Of a stretch of 64,000 nt of DNA, positions 1-13,439 are shown one piece after another. This stretch comes from Amblyornis subalaris. Its lineage: Eukaryota; Chordata; Aves; Passeriformes; Ptilonorhynchidae. The stretch spans positions 5,215,899-5,279,898 of the forward strand of contig JACAXG010000025.1 in assembly GCA_018881555.1 (NCBI GenBank), written 5' to 3'. The notes below the pieces were generated by a model, which was not told the DNA's origin, made no database searches, and worked only from the letters and a program-made list of their open reading frames with translations. The stretch's first letter is position 1, and each line of letters opens with the position of its first letter. The position numbers and the translations under genes are program-made.

Positions 1-2659
1 TTGTGCATTTGTCAGGAGTAGGTACTACCAGAAGGGAAAATATAAAGGAGGCACACACCAGGTTGTCCTCAGAACGATATCAGATGATTCAAATGATACC
101 ACTGATTTTGCTCAGCATTTTTATGTGTTTGAATTACAGTGTAGCCCAGGAATATGAGGTTAACATTACAGTTTGTCCTGTGTGGCATTAATTTAAGGTA
201 GTAAGAGAAAGAAAACTCAGTGTTCATGGGACAATATTCTTGCAACGCCTTCTGCCATCTCTAGCTGTTCTCCTCAGGGGAAAAAAAGTACATTTGTGGA
301 ATTCTTTTCTAATATATTTTGTCAAGGACATTAACTTCATTCTTATTTTTACTGTCTGTGGGAAAAAAACCAAATCATCCTATTTACATAAAATGCTGAT
401 GTGAGACAAGAGCTGGTTCCTGGAGCAAATCAAAATCTTGTAGCACGCCAGCGGTGTATTTCACCGCCATAAATGTTATGCATGACTTTACAGTTTGCCA
501 CACACACGTCAGCCTGCAATAAGGAAAGGGCATCTTTGAAGTTACCAGTCATGACTGCTAATAGACTCTACAGAAATCCCCACTGGAGTCTGAAAACNCA
601 AATACAGATGCTCTGCCTGATCAGCAGAACAAATGAGCCTCGGAGGCAGCCCCACTGCCCTGGCCCTCCATTTGTGCCACTGGGGGGACCTTTCTGAAGT
701 GTCTATGTCCCTCCAGGCCAATGCTTCCAGATTTCCAGTGGCAACAAGCATGCCACAAAAGGTGTCAGGGATGAAAGATGATGTGGCTCATGCTGATACA
801 TGGGCTAGNAAAGGTCAGGGTGCATGGGTGAATGTGCTTTGCAGTTTCTCCAAAGTCCTTCATTTAGGGTGGCTGAAGAACCTCAGGAAATCTCTTAGGC
901 CATATCTCTCTTAAAGAAGAATCAAATACGTTGGTTTCTTTCATCATAAAGGTCTAAACTGTTTTTAAAAACACTTGATGAGAGTTTCCCNTCATTCCCT
1001 TAACAAAAAGCCAGGAGAAAACAGAATTAGGCTTTGTGCATCCATCCAGCCAAACTGTGATTAGACATGGAGTGATACCCAATGAGTAAAGTACTCCACA
1101 AACACACACTGAGTTGCGCTTCTCTATTTGACTTCAGCTTTCTGTAAGTCTTCACGTAAGTCTGTTTTCTGTTTGTGTTTCTGTTTCTCTAAGTTTGTTT
1201 CCTGCCTCTCTGCTACTGGGTAGCGACAGTAACAACTTTTACACGTCAGTTTAAAACAAAAGCATTTGTGTTACAGCAAAAAATTGGATGGAAAGCCAGT
1301 ATTCCTAAAAATGCAACACAATACTTTTGAAAAAAATAACAGTACACTGTGAAGTGCACATCGAAGATAGAGTAGCTAATTATCTCGAATAACGATTTGG
1401 TGCACCACCAAGTTATCACTGCAAAACATGACTTTCATAAATGTGATCTGGAGAAAGCTGGTAGGAAAGACCTTAGAAACAAGTTTCTAATGGTGAGTGA
1501 AAACACTTGCACTTTCTCACTGTTGTTCTGGCTTGCTGGCTCTTGTTCTGCCAAGAGACAGCAATTTTCTCTGAGTCTGCAAACACTAGCATTTTAATAG
1601 CCCAGATGAGTAGTAACCTTTGACAGGTTTGGGCAGATAAGGTGGAATTAATGTCAAGTTCTTTCTGAAGGGATTTATTTACCCTCTGTTTTGTCATGGA
1701 TACTAAAAGGTCAGAGCCAGGCCTGATCGTGAGCATCATTACATATCTCTTAGTGCTTCCAGGCCACTTGGATCATGAAAACTACGAAAAAAATTACAGC
1801 TAATGTGCATGTTAATTCTGAGGGTATCTGATAGCCTCAGGAAAGGAAACATCCCTCTTGGACACCTGGCAAGAATACTTTATAAATCTAGACTTACATG
1901 AATCCAGGCTAAAATTCAAGCAAACTTTGTGAAGTCATGCTGCAGTGATCCCTTACACAGAAGAATATTAATTTGAAACTTGGTGATTAGCCAGCAGTGA
2001 TGCAGAAAAGTTGAAGGTCATGATTTTGCCCAGAAAGAATAGAAAAAAACAACCAAAGGAAAAAAAAAGCTCACAAATAAAAGATAAGAAGAGATTTTTG
2101 TACTACTAGTAAATCTTGTCATGTTTATTTTCTAACGTGAGTAATAAAGAATTATTTGAAATTCTGGATATATAATTTATGAATAGCTCTGCAGGACTAC
2201 ATGTTGAAAATTGATAAGGTATATTCATCAATATAGTAATGAATTTAAACAGCAGCACATAATTTCAGATCCTTTCAATTAGGTAGCCCTAATATTTTGT
2301 CAGCCCAACAAATCTTTTTCTTCTCCTTTTAATTTTAAATTAATAAAAAAAAAGACAAAAGCCTCACATGCAATGTTTGCAGCCCAAATCCATAAATCTT
2401 ACTAAAAAACTATATTATCTGCTAAAAAATTAAATAAAGCTTTTTTACTGTGTTCCAAAAATTAAATAGAGTAAAACTTAATACCAATATATAACAAATT
2501 TTTCAATATACAATAAATTTTAAAGATCTTGTAAGTATCCATGCACACAATAGCATCCTTTGGGGCTGTGCATTCTTATCAGCCAACGCTCCATTGTCCG
2601 ATATACAATTCCCTTCTTCCTTCAAGTCCTACCTCTTTGGCCAGGATGTTAAGGAATTA

Positions 2660-2870
2660 CCTTCCCCGTGCAGCTGTCCAGGGGCCACTCTGGCAGTCAC
2701 ACTCGCACTCCCTGAGGTGCGTTCCCAGCTGCACACCCGACATTCACGGCCTCTCAGCTGGGCTGGGGCTCCTGCCCCCAGAGCTCCACCTGCAGCTCCC
2801 ANCGCAGCTGCTCACCCTGATCCTGCACTGGATGTGTTCCCCAAGGAGAACGCCTGTCAGTACCCCCTGC
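2660..2870. other. GC-rich patch in intron 3
   Basis: About 200 bp are clearly richer in G+C than the surroundings, with clusters such as CAGCTGGGCTGGGGCTCCTG and several CpGs. Stop codons are sparse on both strands, giving overlapping open frames on plus (2541-2873 and 2594-2995) and minus (2754-3029). None shows a recognisable domain or good splice context. It may be an old repeat, a conserved non-coding element or an unrecognised exon. Confidence 0.4.
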
Positions 2871-5800
2871 TGAAGGGAATTCAGGGCGTGTCTCACTCCA
2901 GCACAAATGGTTTCCATGATGAGAACAGCTTAAAAAACTGGACAGCACTGGTGCTAGTTCATAATAGTGACAACGCCACCAGGTCCCCCGACTGACACTG
3001 GAACAACTAAAACCCAAGCTATTACCCATGCCTGAAGAAACCAGATTCAGTGTAACCTACAGCATATTAGAACAGGAATAGCATTATTCAGTATGTTCTT
3101 CCAAAGAGGCCTTTAAAGTTTTGATCACTGTGTAGCAGGTCCAAAACTGCCTTGAACATTATGAGAAAACTGCAGCACACAAGGATTAATGAACCCCAGA
3201 AAAGACCCTTGGGATCACAGAATGAAGCCCAAGGTCACATAGACACAAAAAAAGCCCTACTTATGGCTTTCATTTTGAGAACAGTAGTGGACCAGAATTT
3301 TCAGTTGTAGCTGAAGTCAAAGGAAAATGAACAAACTCCTCTCTAGCTATGTGATTATGTTCTCTAGCAAAATTAGGATACAGTGACTTTTAGAGAACTA
3401 AGCTTGATGAAACTGAGACTTTTTTNTCCTTGGTTTTTATTCCTGAAATCTTGAGTTCATGGTGTTTCTTACAGGAATGGTACCAAGGTATTCCCTTTGC
3501 TACTTTTCAGAGTAAGTAGCGAACTATATTTTTTGTATGCACTACNTTAATGTTTAGTAGCTAAGTGGCAACAAAACCTGTGCTATAAAAGTTAATAAAA
3601 ACACTACAAGAAATAGTATGTAAGGAAATTACATCCAGCAAATCTGCAAGAAAGACTAAATAATAGAAGCAACAAAACTACGCTGAGGAGTGGAAGAAAA
3701 AAAAATTAGAAATTAAAAGAAAGAGAGAGAGGTTCCACGGAAGGAACTCTACCAGTCTCTATAAGCAGAGAAGATGACTCATTGATCTAAATAAACATCG
3801 GAATGTGCTGATCTCCATGTAAAGCAAAACGTTCATCAGTGTAACCTTCACTGTGCCCCACAGTAGCACCTATTTTAACACTTGCAAATTTTCTAGTTTT
3901 CATTTTCATATAGTTTAGCTTTTTACTGAATGACCAACCACAGCAGTACAGTGCCTTGCCTCAAAATATTCTGCTCATCCCTCTTTAAAAAAAAGAAATC
4001 AATATATTATAAATATGCTTTTAATAGATTTATTATTACCTTCCTGTTCTACCTGCTATTTCACCTATATGCAAGTTGAGGGAATTTTATGCTAACCTAA
4101 GTGTTTTGCTCAGTGTCACTGACCATCTCACACCTCAGCATGACACAGTGGCCCAAGAAATCTGTGTCTGCAGCAGATTTTTAAAGGAAAGGTCATGTCT
4201 ACAACACTGAATTAGCCCCCAAATGCACACTGATTAAGCAGCCTTTGCTCTTCTCTTGCTCCCAAGTGTTGGCCCTGCTAATTAGCAAACTCAAGCCACT
4301 AAGCTCCCACCCCTAACATGCTCTTCTCTGCCTTTTTCTGGGAAGTGCAAGGCAATGAGTGACAGCTCATATTTGAGATAAAAACAAACAAGCAAACAAA
4401 AGAAATGGCTTTTGTTCCCTTATAGATACTTCTAAAATGCACTGATTTATCACCCATAAAGGAGGTGTCCCTGAAGCCCCACAGAGGAAAAGGCCAAGTG
4501 ACAGTTCAGGTTGGTCTGAGTGCAAAGGCAACTTGCACAAAGTAACTCCGAAGTTTTGCAGTGAGCTCAGGAATCCAAGGTGTCGAAGGACACAGCTGCA
4601 GCTCCCTCAGTGCAGAGACTGACAGAGGCAACCATTTATGCCGCTTAGCGAAACGTGGATGCATTTGCTCAGACAACAAGTGACTGAGTGGGTTTAACAA
4701 GCAGGATAATAGCTCAGGGTGTCATTTTGATCTGAATACATAATTAAAGGGGATCAAGAAAAGGCTCAGGTTTAGAAGTGGTCTTGAATATCTGCAGCCT
4801 AATTAGGATTGATTTTGCCAATCACTGCTCAGAACATGACTCTTCTGTTTGCACTTGTTTCCAGTAAAACATGTCAGCTGCCTAGACATCAGCATAGCCT
4901 CCACAGGCATTACCCACCTAGAAAATGGTGCGGGTTCAAACCTGGCCTATGGTGCTTATACACAAATCCTATGGGCTGCTATCTTTTAGCTTTAGATTAC
5001 TCACGACAAGTGCAATCAATAAGGCTTGTTAGCCTGAGGCTCAGAAGGGCTGCAGCTGTTTTTTTATCTTAGCCTGTACGTGTAATATGATAGGGCAGTG
5101 AGGGGGCACAGATGAAGTGGTTTGTTATTTATGACAATATCAATCAATGCGCTCTATTGCTAAATGAATTAAGTAGCACTGCAATAACTGGCTTTTCTGC
5201 TGCAACTTTGGTTTTTAAAAATTGCACAGAAGAGTGATATTGATCTGCCTAAGTCTACTGCNGTTTTATTTCAGTTCTTTTGCAGTGGAACAGAGTCCCT
5301 TCTACCACTGCCCACAAATTTATGTAACCATAAAACTGGAGTCATCTAAATCTAAAGACTCACAAAAGGATTTGAGCAGATTTAAGCCTTTGAAATTCAA
5401 AACTGTGATTCTAAACGTCTCAGGAAGACCTCTGGTTAACCCAGGAGGTTGGACTCTGACCATTCCACACAAAGATTCCCCCATTTCCTGCAGCCCCGTT
5501 TCTCTGGATACCCATACCAGAAAAAGTCTGTGCAGTCAGATACATTGCTGCTGCTAATGTTGTACCTGCTGAAGGTGGGCCTGCTAAACAGGCAGTGGTC
5601 TCCAATGCTAGCAGTGCCCTTGATGTCATTACAAATGGAAGCGAACAGTAAAGAATACACCATAACAAGAAACAGATACCTTGGGAGTGAACACCTGTGC
5701 TCATTTGGAAGTGAAGGACCCGGGTTCAGCTCTGCATCTCATCCGAAGGAAGCCTCACCACGGAGCCATCATTTCTCTCATCGTCTGCCACTAAGACAAG

Positions 5801-7912
5801 AGTCATTTCATTCTGGCTCACTGGGCCAGAAGATCAGAAAACAACAGGGAACCTGAATGTGTCTCTGGGCCACAGCCACCCACCTTATCATGGGAAAACC
5901 TCAGGGAATTAAGCATTTGGTGTTGATCAGCTGTGCTTTCTCCCCTGAAGGAGGTCCAAGGCATACCAAGACCTAGAAGGATGACCCAAGGTAGCAAGAA
6001 GTATATGGCTGCATAGAGATGAAGAAACTGTGATTTGAGCAATATAAATGCTGCCATTTCAGCTTGTAACCAGCTATTAAGAACGTGGAAAAAAGTTCAG
6101 CCTATTTGCCAAATCGGAATTACAGTGAACGCATTTATATTACCACGTGCTTGAAAGCGAGCAGGTATAATTGGGCCAGGAAGGTAGTGATTAACATATG
6201 ATAAAGAAACACATCTAATTGTGTGATTTAAGACAAATTGATAACAGACAGGNCACAGCTCACTGTCTATGGCTGCTAGACATGTAGGACTGCCTGCACT
6301 GCTCCTTCATCTGTGACGTTTTGTTTATCACTCTGCCTGCTGCTGCCCAGACAAATAAACCCTCTGGGACTATTTGATGCTGTATTGAGTTTTGTGCCTG
6401 AATGCATAAGGGTCCCTAGAAGGCAGCAAGAGGATTCTAGTTACTTTGTAACATTACAGAAAACAGCAGCAAAATCGATGTTCAACTTAACACGGACTTC
6501 TGTGGTAATATCCAAGAATTTGGCCGTGTACCCGGACGTCCTTCAAGTTACTCTTCAGCATTCCTCTTTCTTTTCACCTCAAAGCCAATGGCATTCTCAG
6601 TTTCGGTAGGGTCTTTTTTGTGGAGCGCAGAGGGCTTGGGACAAAATATATTCTGGCTACAGAGCTATCAAAAACACAGTCTAGAATAAAATGGCTTCAT
6701 AAATAACAATGGCTTTGGAGGCAAGATTATTTCCTTGAATGACAATATTAGGATGGAAACAACCACAGAAAGGCTTTGGCAGGCACGGAAGTAAACATGA
6801 AACCTGGATTCCTCTAATTCAATCTAATTTGATCGCTGAATATCCACCAGATAAAATGCAGATAAAATACAGAAAGCGGGTGTTTTGAAGTGTGAATCAC
6901 TTTATTTTTGATACCCACTGAGAGCATCTCCAAAGAGGAAACATAGGTGGCTTCTGTGTGAGGGTTTGTTTTGTTGTTGTTTTTTTTGCTTGTTGCTTTT
7001 TTTAAACCTGGAAGAATAAACAAATACTGCAATCAATAATATAGATTCTGTTAGTGTAGATCAGATTTTGATTTGGTGTATGCAGCTAGAGGATATTTGC
7101 TTCCTTCCACTCCCCTTTTACAANCAACTGTATGAAGTAAAAGTCTGGACTAATTCCAGGGGACTAAACCAATTATGATAAATAGCTAAATTTGTGAATA
7201 TGTAGAATCAACTGATCATTGCATAATTACTTATACTCCCAAGGCTATGGTAAAAACGTGGCAGCAGAATCATCGTTATTTTCGTTACAGTAATTATAAA
7301 TCATCATCGTTGCATTCTTGCAGAAATGGCTGGATGAATGCCACCTGAAACTCTGCCTTCCCTCTGTGTCACAGATTTGCTTCTCCACTGTCCTATGAAT
7401 TTAATTTATTTTTACACACACACAACTGCTCTGCANGTTTGCCAATAATTCTTCAAACCTGCCTTAAATATCTGTGAGTCTTTAATTCCGTTAGAATATT
7501 CCTTGCAGATCACCATTCCTGTTAACCTTTATAATGATGTATGCATAACCACATGCACATATTTCTCAGGCTGGAATAGCACACATATTTTACAGGGCTA
7601 TAACCAAATAACGTCCATGGACNTAAACCAGTGTCCATAAACATTGATACCATTATAAGCCTTCAAATACTAAGGCTAAGCACTAAAAGCTGACCTCCAG
7701 CTTGGCAGAGGGAAAAGAAGACACAAAGTTAGGTGAAGGACAGTGTGAAGTCAAGGCCTTATTTCATGGCAGTGTGCTGCTGCTGCAGTTTGTTTTAAGA
7801 ATCAGACTGCAGACAAGCATTTGCTTCTAATGACTCTGGCCATCCACAAAATGTAGGTGAAAAGAAAGCCCCCCAAGATGAAAAAATTGGCAGAGAAACA
7901 GTTTTCCAGGGG

Positions 7913-7927
7913 AAAAAAAAAAAAAAA
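7913..7927. repeat. Poly-A tract (A15)
   Basis: Fifteen consecutive A bases preceded by a GGGG run; no adjoining retroposon body is recognised. Confidence 0.85.
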
Positions 7928-10900
7928 GGAGAAAAACAATCTTCAAAGCAAATGAGAAAACTAAGTAAGTAACTTTCAAGTTCNACAAGTACGTAATTGC
8001 AAAGCCCCTACTCTACAATATCTTATGTTCAGTACCTAATTACAGGTGTGGGATGAAATCCTGGCACCACTGGAAGTTTTATTACAGAGTTATGTGGAAT
8101 CAACATTTCAGATTTCCTCATTCCTAAATTGCTATGCTTCATGGCTCATTCTGCAAATGTAAATGCATGAGTTAAGTGCCCATATGTTTGCCAGATCACG
8201 GGCTAAAATCTTCATTCAGATGAGTAGTTACTTGTACCTGAATAACCTCACAGATTTTAGACAGCACTGTTCAAAGTCAGTTACTATTTGCTTTAAGTAG
8301 AGGTAACAGAAAGTGGGCCCACTAAAAAGGAGATATTAAGATCTTCCAAAACCTCTATAACTGTCTTTAGATACTTTTCCACTTGATAATTTCCACTGAG
8401 AAATTAAACATACCTCTGAATTCTACAGGAAAATAAAGGCTATTCAGGTAAATCTCTGCTATCCTCTTCACTATAACATATACTCAAGTTGGAGAAGCAA
8501 CCAAAACAAAAGCAATCTATTGTAGCCCAGTCTAGTGGGACAGAAGAGTAGTTAAGGGAAAAGAGTAAAATGAGAGAATAAAAAGAGAAAAAAGAGGGCA
8601 AACAGCATTAAGGGAGAAGGCATGAAGATACCTTTTTCATTCCTGCAGTACACAAAATTCCCCTTCTCCTACAGGAAATTCAGCAACACATCCAGAAGCT
8701 ACTAGACATGACCTCCATGGCCATCAGATTTCAAAGATTCAGTTTCTTCAAGGGTGATTATCCTTCCCTTTCTTTGTGCATATTTTCATGAGTCCCACAG
8801 GTTCTGCAGATAGTAGGATAGCAGAGCACATCTGAAAGTTTTCTCCGGGCTCTAGTACCCGATCCTGAGATTTGCTGCCAACAAGAAGTTGCTACCTGCA
8901 AATGCGTCAATCATGAACTACATCACTGCGGTACAAATTACAACTACTTGAAATTTCTGAAATCATTCTACAGGGGTAGCCTTGGCTTTGGCTGACTGAA
9001 CTTTGTTGTGGTTTGTTGCGTGTAATTTGTTAACACTAANTGCTCTCTACAGGAGTCAGCTGCACACTTCAGCTGTCTGCACTGACGTAATAAGAAACTC
9101 GGGAATGGATCTAACTCTGCTTAGACATTACAAAACTGTTCTCAACACCAAAACCACGAGTTTTGATTTCTCTTCCAGAAGAAACAAAACCAAGAAAGGG
9201 CTGCACATTTTAGTGCACTAGCCTCAAATCTTCTTCGGCATAAATCATTCATGGATTTGGCTGTGTGCGTGTGAATTTGTAACAAGAAATAAGCAGAAGT
9301 TAGAACGTATAAAGATATTAAAGAGTGCTTATAAAGGATCACATATTGGATCCACATAAAAGCCTGAATACATACATCTGGAAGACAAATTAAAAGCAAG
9401 GAAAACTACCCATTGTAAAGACACATAATGAACAAAGTGACAGATGCTTGAACAATGATTCCATTGCAAAACAATGTAGGAGCCATGACGNGGAAATCTT
9501 TCCTGAATTTCTAAAGAATAGCTTTTTCCAGGGACTGCTTTATGGGAAAAATACAGACATGTGCCCTCTTCCTTGGAAAGAAAGCCCTTTCCCTGAAGCA
9601 CCATCTCATGCAAGAAGGCAGTATCCGTAAGGTATCCTTCCAGAGGATGATTCTTGGTATCTGCTCTCCTGACTAAAATCTATCTGTATTAATTTAGTGA
9701 GTAATAGATCATAGAAGGCTTTTCAGGAGACATGTTTTCAATATTCTCCTTTCCTTATCCTATTTAACATTTTTTAAACTTAAGTCTAAATAAGACAGCA
9801 TCTGCTGAGCATATGNGACTCGCAAGTATTACCATTAATGTATACTGCTAACATTAAGATTTTTTCCACCAGGCACACACATATTCTGACTCGCATACAA
9901 ACACTCTTGTTCTGAAGGACTCTGCAAGGAGACATGAGTAACTGTGGGCCAGCTCTGTAGTGCAGCATGAGCATCTGTGCCCAGAGGAAAACAGGGGTTT
10001 GGGTCAGACACAGAGGATGTAAAACCCACTTCAGATGTTTAGAAAGTCTCCCTGCATCAGCAAACTGTGTAATAGAAATACAAAACCTGAATCCAGAATA
10101 CAGACTGTGGTTTTCTTCTGATACTACAACTAAACTCCTGCCCCACAATCTCAAGAATCTCAGTTTTCCCCCAAAGCACCCACAGAAAAGATTTGAAAGC
10201 ATCAGTCAAAATTGGCTATCATCCCAGTGCCAAAAGGACCTGCACCTCTTGGATTCATGGGGATTTATGGAAGGAGATTATATAGAATTGCTAGTCATTG
10301 CCAGAAATGCTTTAGTCTTTAAATCAGTTCCCAAGTGGAATGTGTAAAGTTCTTTTTGGATCAGCCTTCTNAAATTAACTAGGACAAGTTTGGATGCTTT
10401 CTTGACTTTTTATCAAGACAAAGACACTCCTGAGGCAACCATGTCACGTATTTTAAACTGGTAGGTCTAATCTCCAAATGGAAGCTATTGTAAATGCAAT
10501 CATTATTTTTGCAAGCTGAACCTAAACTTGGAATACTCCAAGGCAATCAGTCTTTCCATACAAATTCTCCAAAGTCTAGCAAACCTCATCTCAAGAAAGC
10601 AAGAATCTTCTCCAGAGATTTGTCCATTCTTATCAATGATACGGGAATCTGCATATTTAAAACAAAAACAAGTGACTTAGATTTAATGTTCTCTGAGCAC
10701 AACAGCTGACTGCTTTTTATTTGAGTCAAATCTTTTTATTTGAATCAAATCTCATCTCTCCTTCAAGCTGTAAGGTGTCTATATGTGGAAATCGTGTTTC
10801 CAGAATTGCATTTGTACCCTCAACTCGGTATAAGAATATTTATTCCCTAAAGGATGAAAGTTCTTCAAGCACTACTGTGCCAGGATTTACTCTCTATTTT

Positions 10901-13374
10901 GGTTTGCTAACACTTTATTTTCATGTTTTATTACTAACTTTACATATGTTAACTAACTCCTGTAGAACAGGTGTGGGCAGCTCCCCAAACGTGTCAGACA
11001 CACATCGAAAAGTTTCAGTTCAGTTAAATTTCAAAGCAACATGTAAAGGCTTATTTATTCTGCAGATAAATTTTGTTCTTACTTATTTGTACCTCAAGGC
11101 ATCTTCTAAGGACTTATATCCTTCCCCATTTCCCAAGAAACAGCTTGGGGAAGCAAAGGTACAATTCGTATAATGACCTTCAAGATTAATGATTATATAA
11201 GTGTTTTTAAAGTCCTCATGCACTACAATTTGGAAGCCACTAGAAGAATATAAAATATGCACTACACATTTAGAAAGGCAATATATTGAGGTCCTTCATA
11301 ATAAGAATAATAATTGCATTAATTTTTTTTAAGTATNGGTAATCTCATTAATTGTTCTTTCTTTTATGACTAGGCAAAAGATNTAATAAAATATACTAAA
11401 TATTTATATTTTTTTCTATATTAAGCATTAGAAGAACACTATTTCCAGACTTGGAATATCCCAGTACAGGCACAGGCAGTTAAAAAAAATAAATCTCATA
11501 AAACTCATTTCTTATTGACAACGAAAACAAATAATTTTTAAAGTAAAAAGTGCCCTCTTCAGCCTCTGAAAAAAGAAATCTGTATTATGATGAAATAACT
11601 AGGGGGTTGGGAAGTCTACAAAGATTGTATTTCCAACAGTGTAAAGATCATGTCACTACAGAATTTCTGGGTTTACATAAAAGTAAGAAAATATTACCTA
11701 TGAGACAATAGTAATTGTGTGACTACACTTCTTTTTTTTTAAATATATAACAGGGTCACCTTAGCTTACATATCAGTTAAGAAGAAAAATCAAAAGAAAA
11801 GGCATTGACACCTGTGTTCATTCAAGGAAGAACATTTCATTATCCTTACAGTTCTGGGATCCCTGAGGGGGAAGGGCCCCAGGGACAGCCCCAGGCTCCA
11901 AATCAGACCANAAAGGAGCAATGCAGCAGAATATCCACATAACCAAAGACACTTGCAGAATATGGGACCTTTGACAAATAGCCTAAGAAAATTAAAGTTT
12001 TAATAAATCAGGGTCCTCCCCATAAATCATGCAGACCTATCTGCTTTTCCATCTCCCCATTCCTGCATTGCCACTATGCAAAGACCCAATCTTAATGCTG
12101 AAGAAAAGTTTCTGTGAAAACACCACTTTTTCAAGAAAGTACCTCAGAAATAGTTTGTAGGGGCCTCTCTTCAGCTGATAGGTGTCTAAAAGTAGGAAAC
12201 ACTGAGTGTATTAACCCAAAGTGGAGTACAAATCTGCTAACCAAGGAGAAAAGAGGATGAGCAGAAATAAAAGCTCATTGGCTTCTGCTGATGCTGACTG
12301 AAGATATAACAAACCAGNTCTTTATTTCCATCTTAGATGCTGAAGCTCTGGTCATCGACTACTTTCTACCTCTTCATCTGCCTCTCTCTCTCATGTCCAT
12401 TTCAAGTATCATGGTAATTCTCTCCTTTCTCCCCCTTCCAAGGTGCTCACCAGTTTACCAGTGTATCACTAAACCTGGAGTCTATATGACATCACCCTGG
12501 AGGGGTTTGCAATGATTTGTTCATGGCTTGCCTCTCTTTCTCATGTACCATTTTCACTAGCCACAAGCAACAGGTTGCTATTTCTCTGCTCATGAACTTC
12601 TCACTACAGGATTAATCCAACGTTTAGAAAGGGCTCAGAGCAAAATCAGTGCNATCTTATAACAGCTACTGAAGATCTGAACGCTCCAGCTCAAACCAGT
12701 TTATTTATTTGGATTAATCCAATCTAACGGTGAATCAGTAGCAGTGAAGTGACACACTTTTTAGCAGCAGGAAAATCTGTCTTATTTTACAGTANGTGAC
12801 AGTACAATAAGAGTACTCTTGTTAGTTGATTCCCCACAAAAGAATTGGTTTTTCAGACAGCTAGAGCCACTCAGATGTTCCAAAATGTACCAAACAACTG
12901 CAAAGAAACTCACTGAGCTCTGAAAGCATATGGATTAAATAACTATTTGTTCTGTATTTATTCAGAATTTGTAAAGGCACCTATTTATGCCTTCTCATAT
13001 CATAGAANACAATTTGCAAACAGGAATAATGAAACTTGGCCTACTAACATAAAAGAGTTGCTGGATAAAATCCACCACCTGAGAGGAAATGTCTACTATT
13101 TTCCACATCAGTCATCTTAGCATGCCACCACTAACATTTTCTGTCTTAGCAGATGCCTGGAAGGGAAAACAACAGCTTTCTGGCTGGGGCAGACAAAACT
13201 GCTGGAGATGGTTGAAAGAAACCTATGTTTTGGGGCCAGACATCACCAACCAGAACCACACCAACCACTCTTCCCACTCTGATCCATTAGGGCCAACACT
13301 ATGGAATCACACCCTACAGTTCCTAGCACGAAGCAGTGCAGAGACAAGATCACACAGAAGATTTAGGATGTAGG

Positions 13375-13439
13375 AATGAGAAATCAAAGAACATTTCTCA
13401 TTGTTCTTTGCAATTTAGCACATTTAGCCTGTGCTAAAT
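13375..13439. repeat. Cluster of perfect inverted repeats (alternative hairpins)
   Basis: Three perfect inverted repeats lie within 65 bp. AATGAGAAAT (13375-13384) pairs with ATTTCTCATT (13393-13402). CAAAGAACA (13385-13393) pairs with TGTTCTTTG (13402-13410). ATTTAGCACA (13413-13422) pairs with TGTGCTAAAT (13430-13439). The first two share bases and exclude one another, so the strand could switch between two folds. Confidence 0.8.

Noticed and set aside
5420..5856. Three overlapping open frames (135 plus, 94 and 75 minus) as a coding exon
   Set aside because: No family motif is visible on either strand, and the open frames on both strands reflect local composition; it does not match the expected exon 4.
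9967..11173. Plus-strand open frames of 126 and 150 codons
   Set aside because: Low-complexity translations without domains, splice context or codon bias; lengths fall within chance for this much AT-rich sequence.
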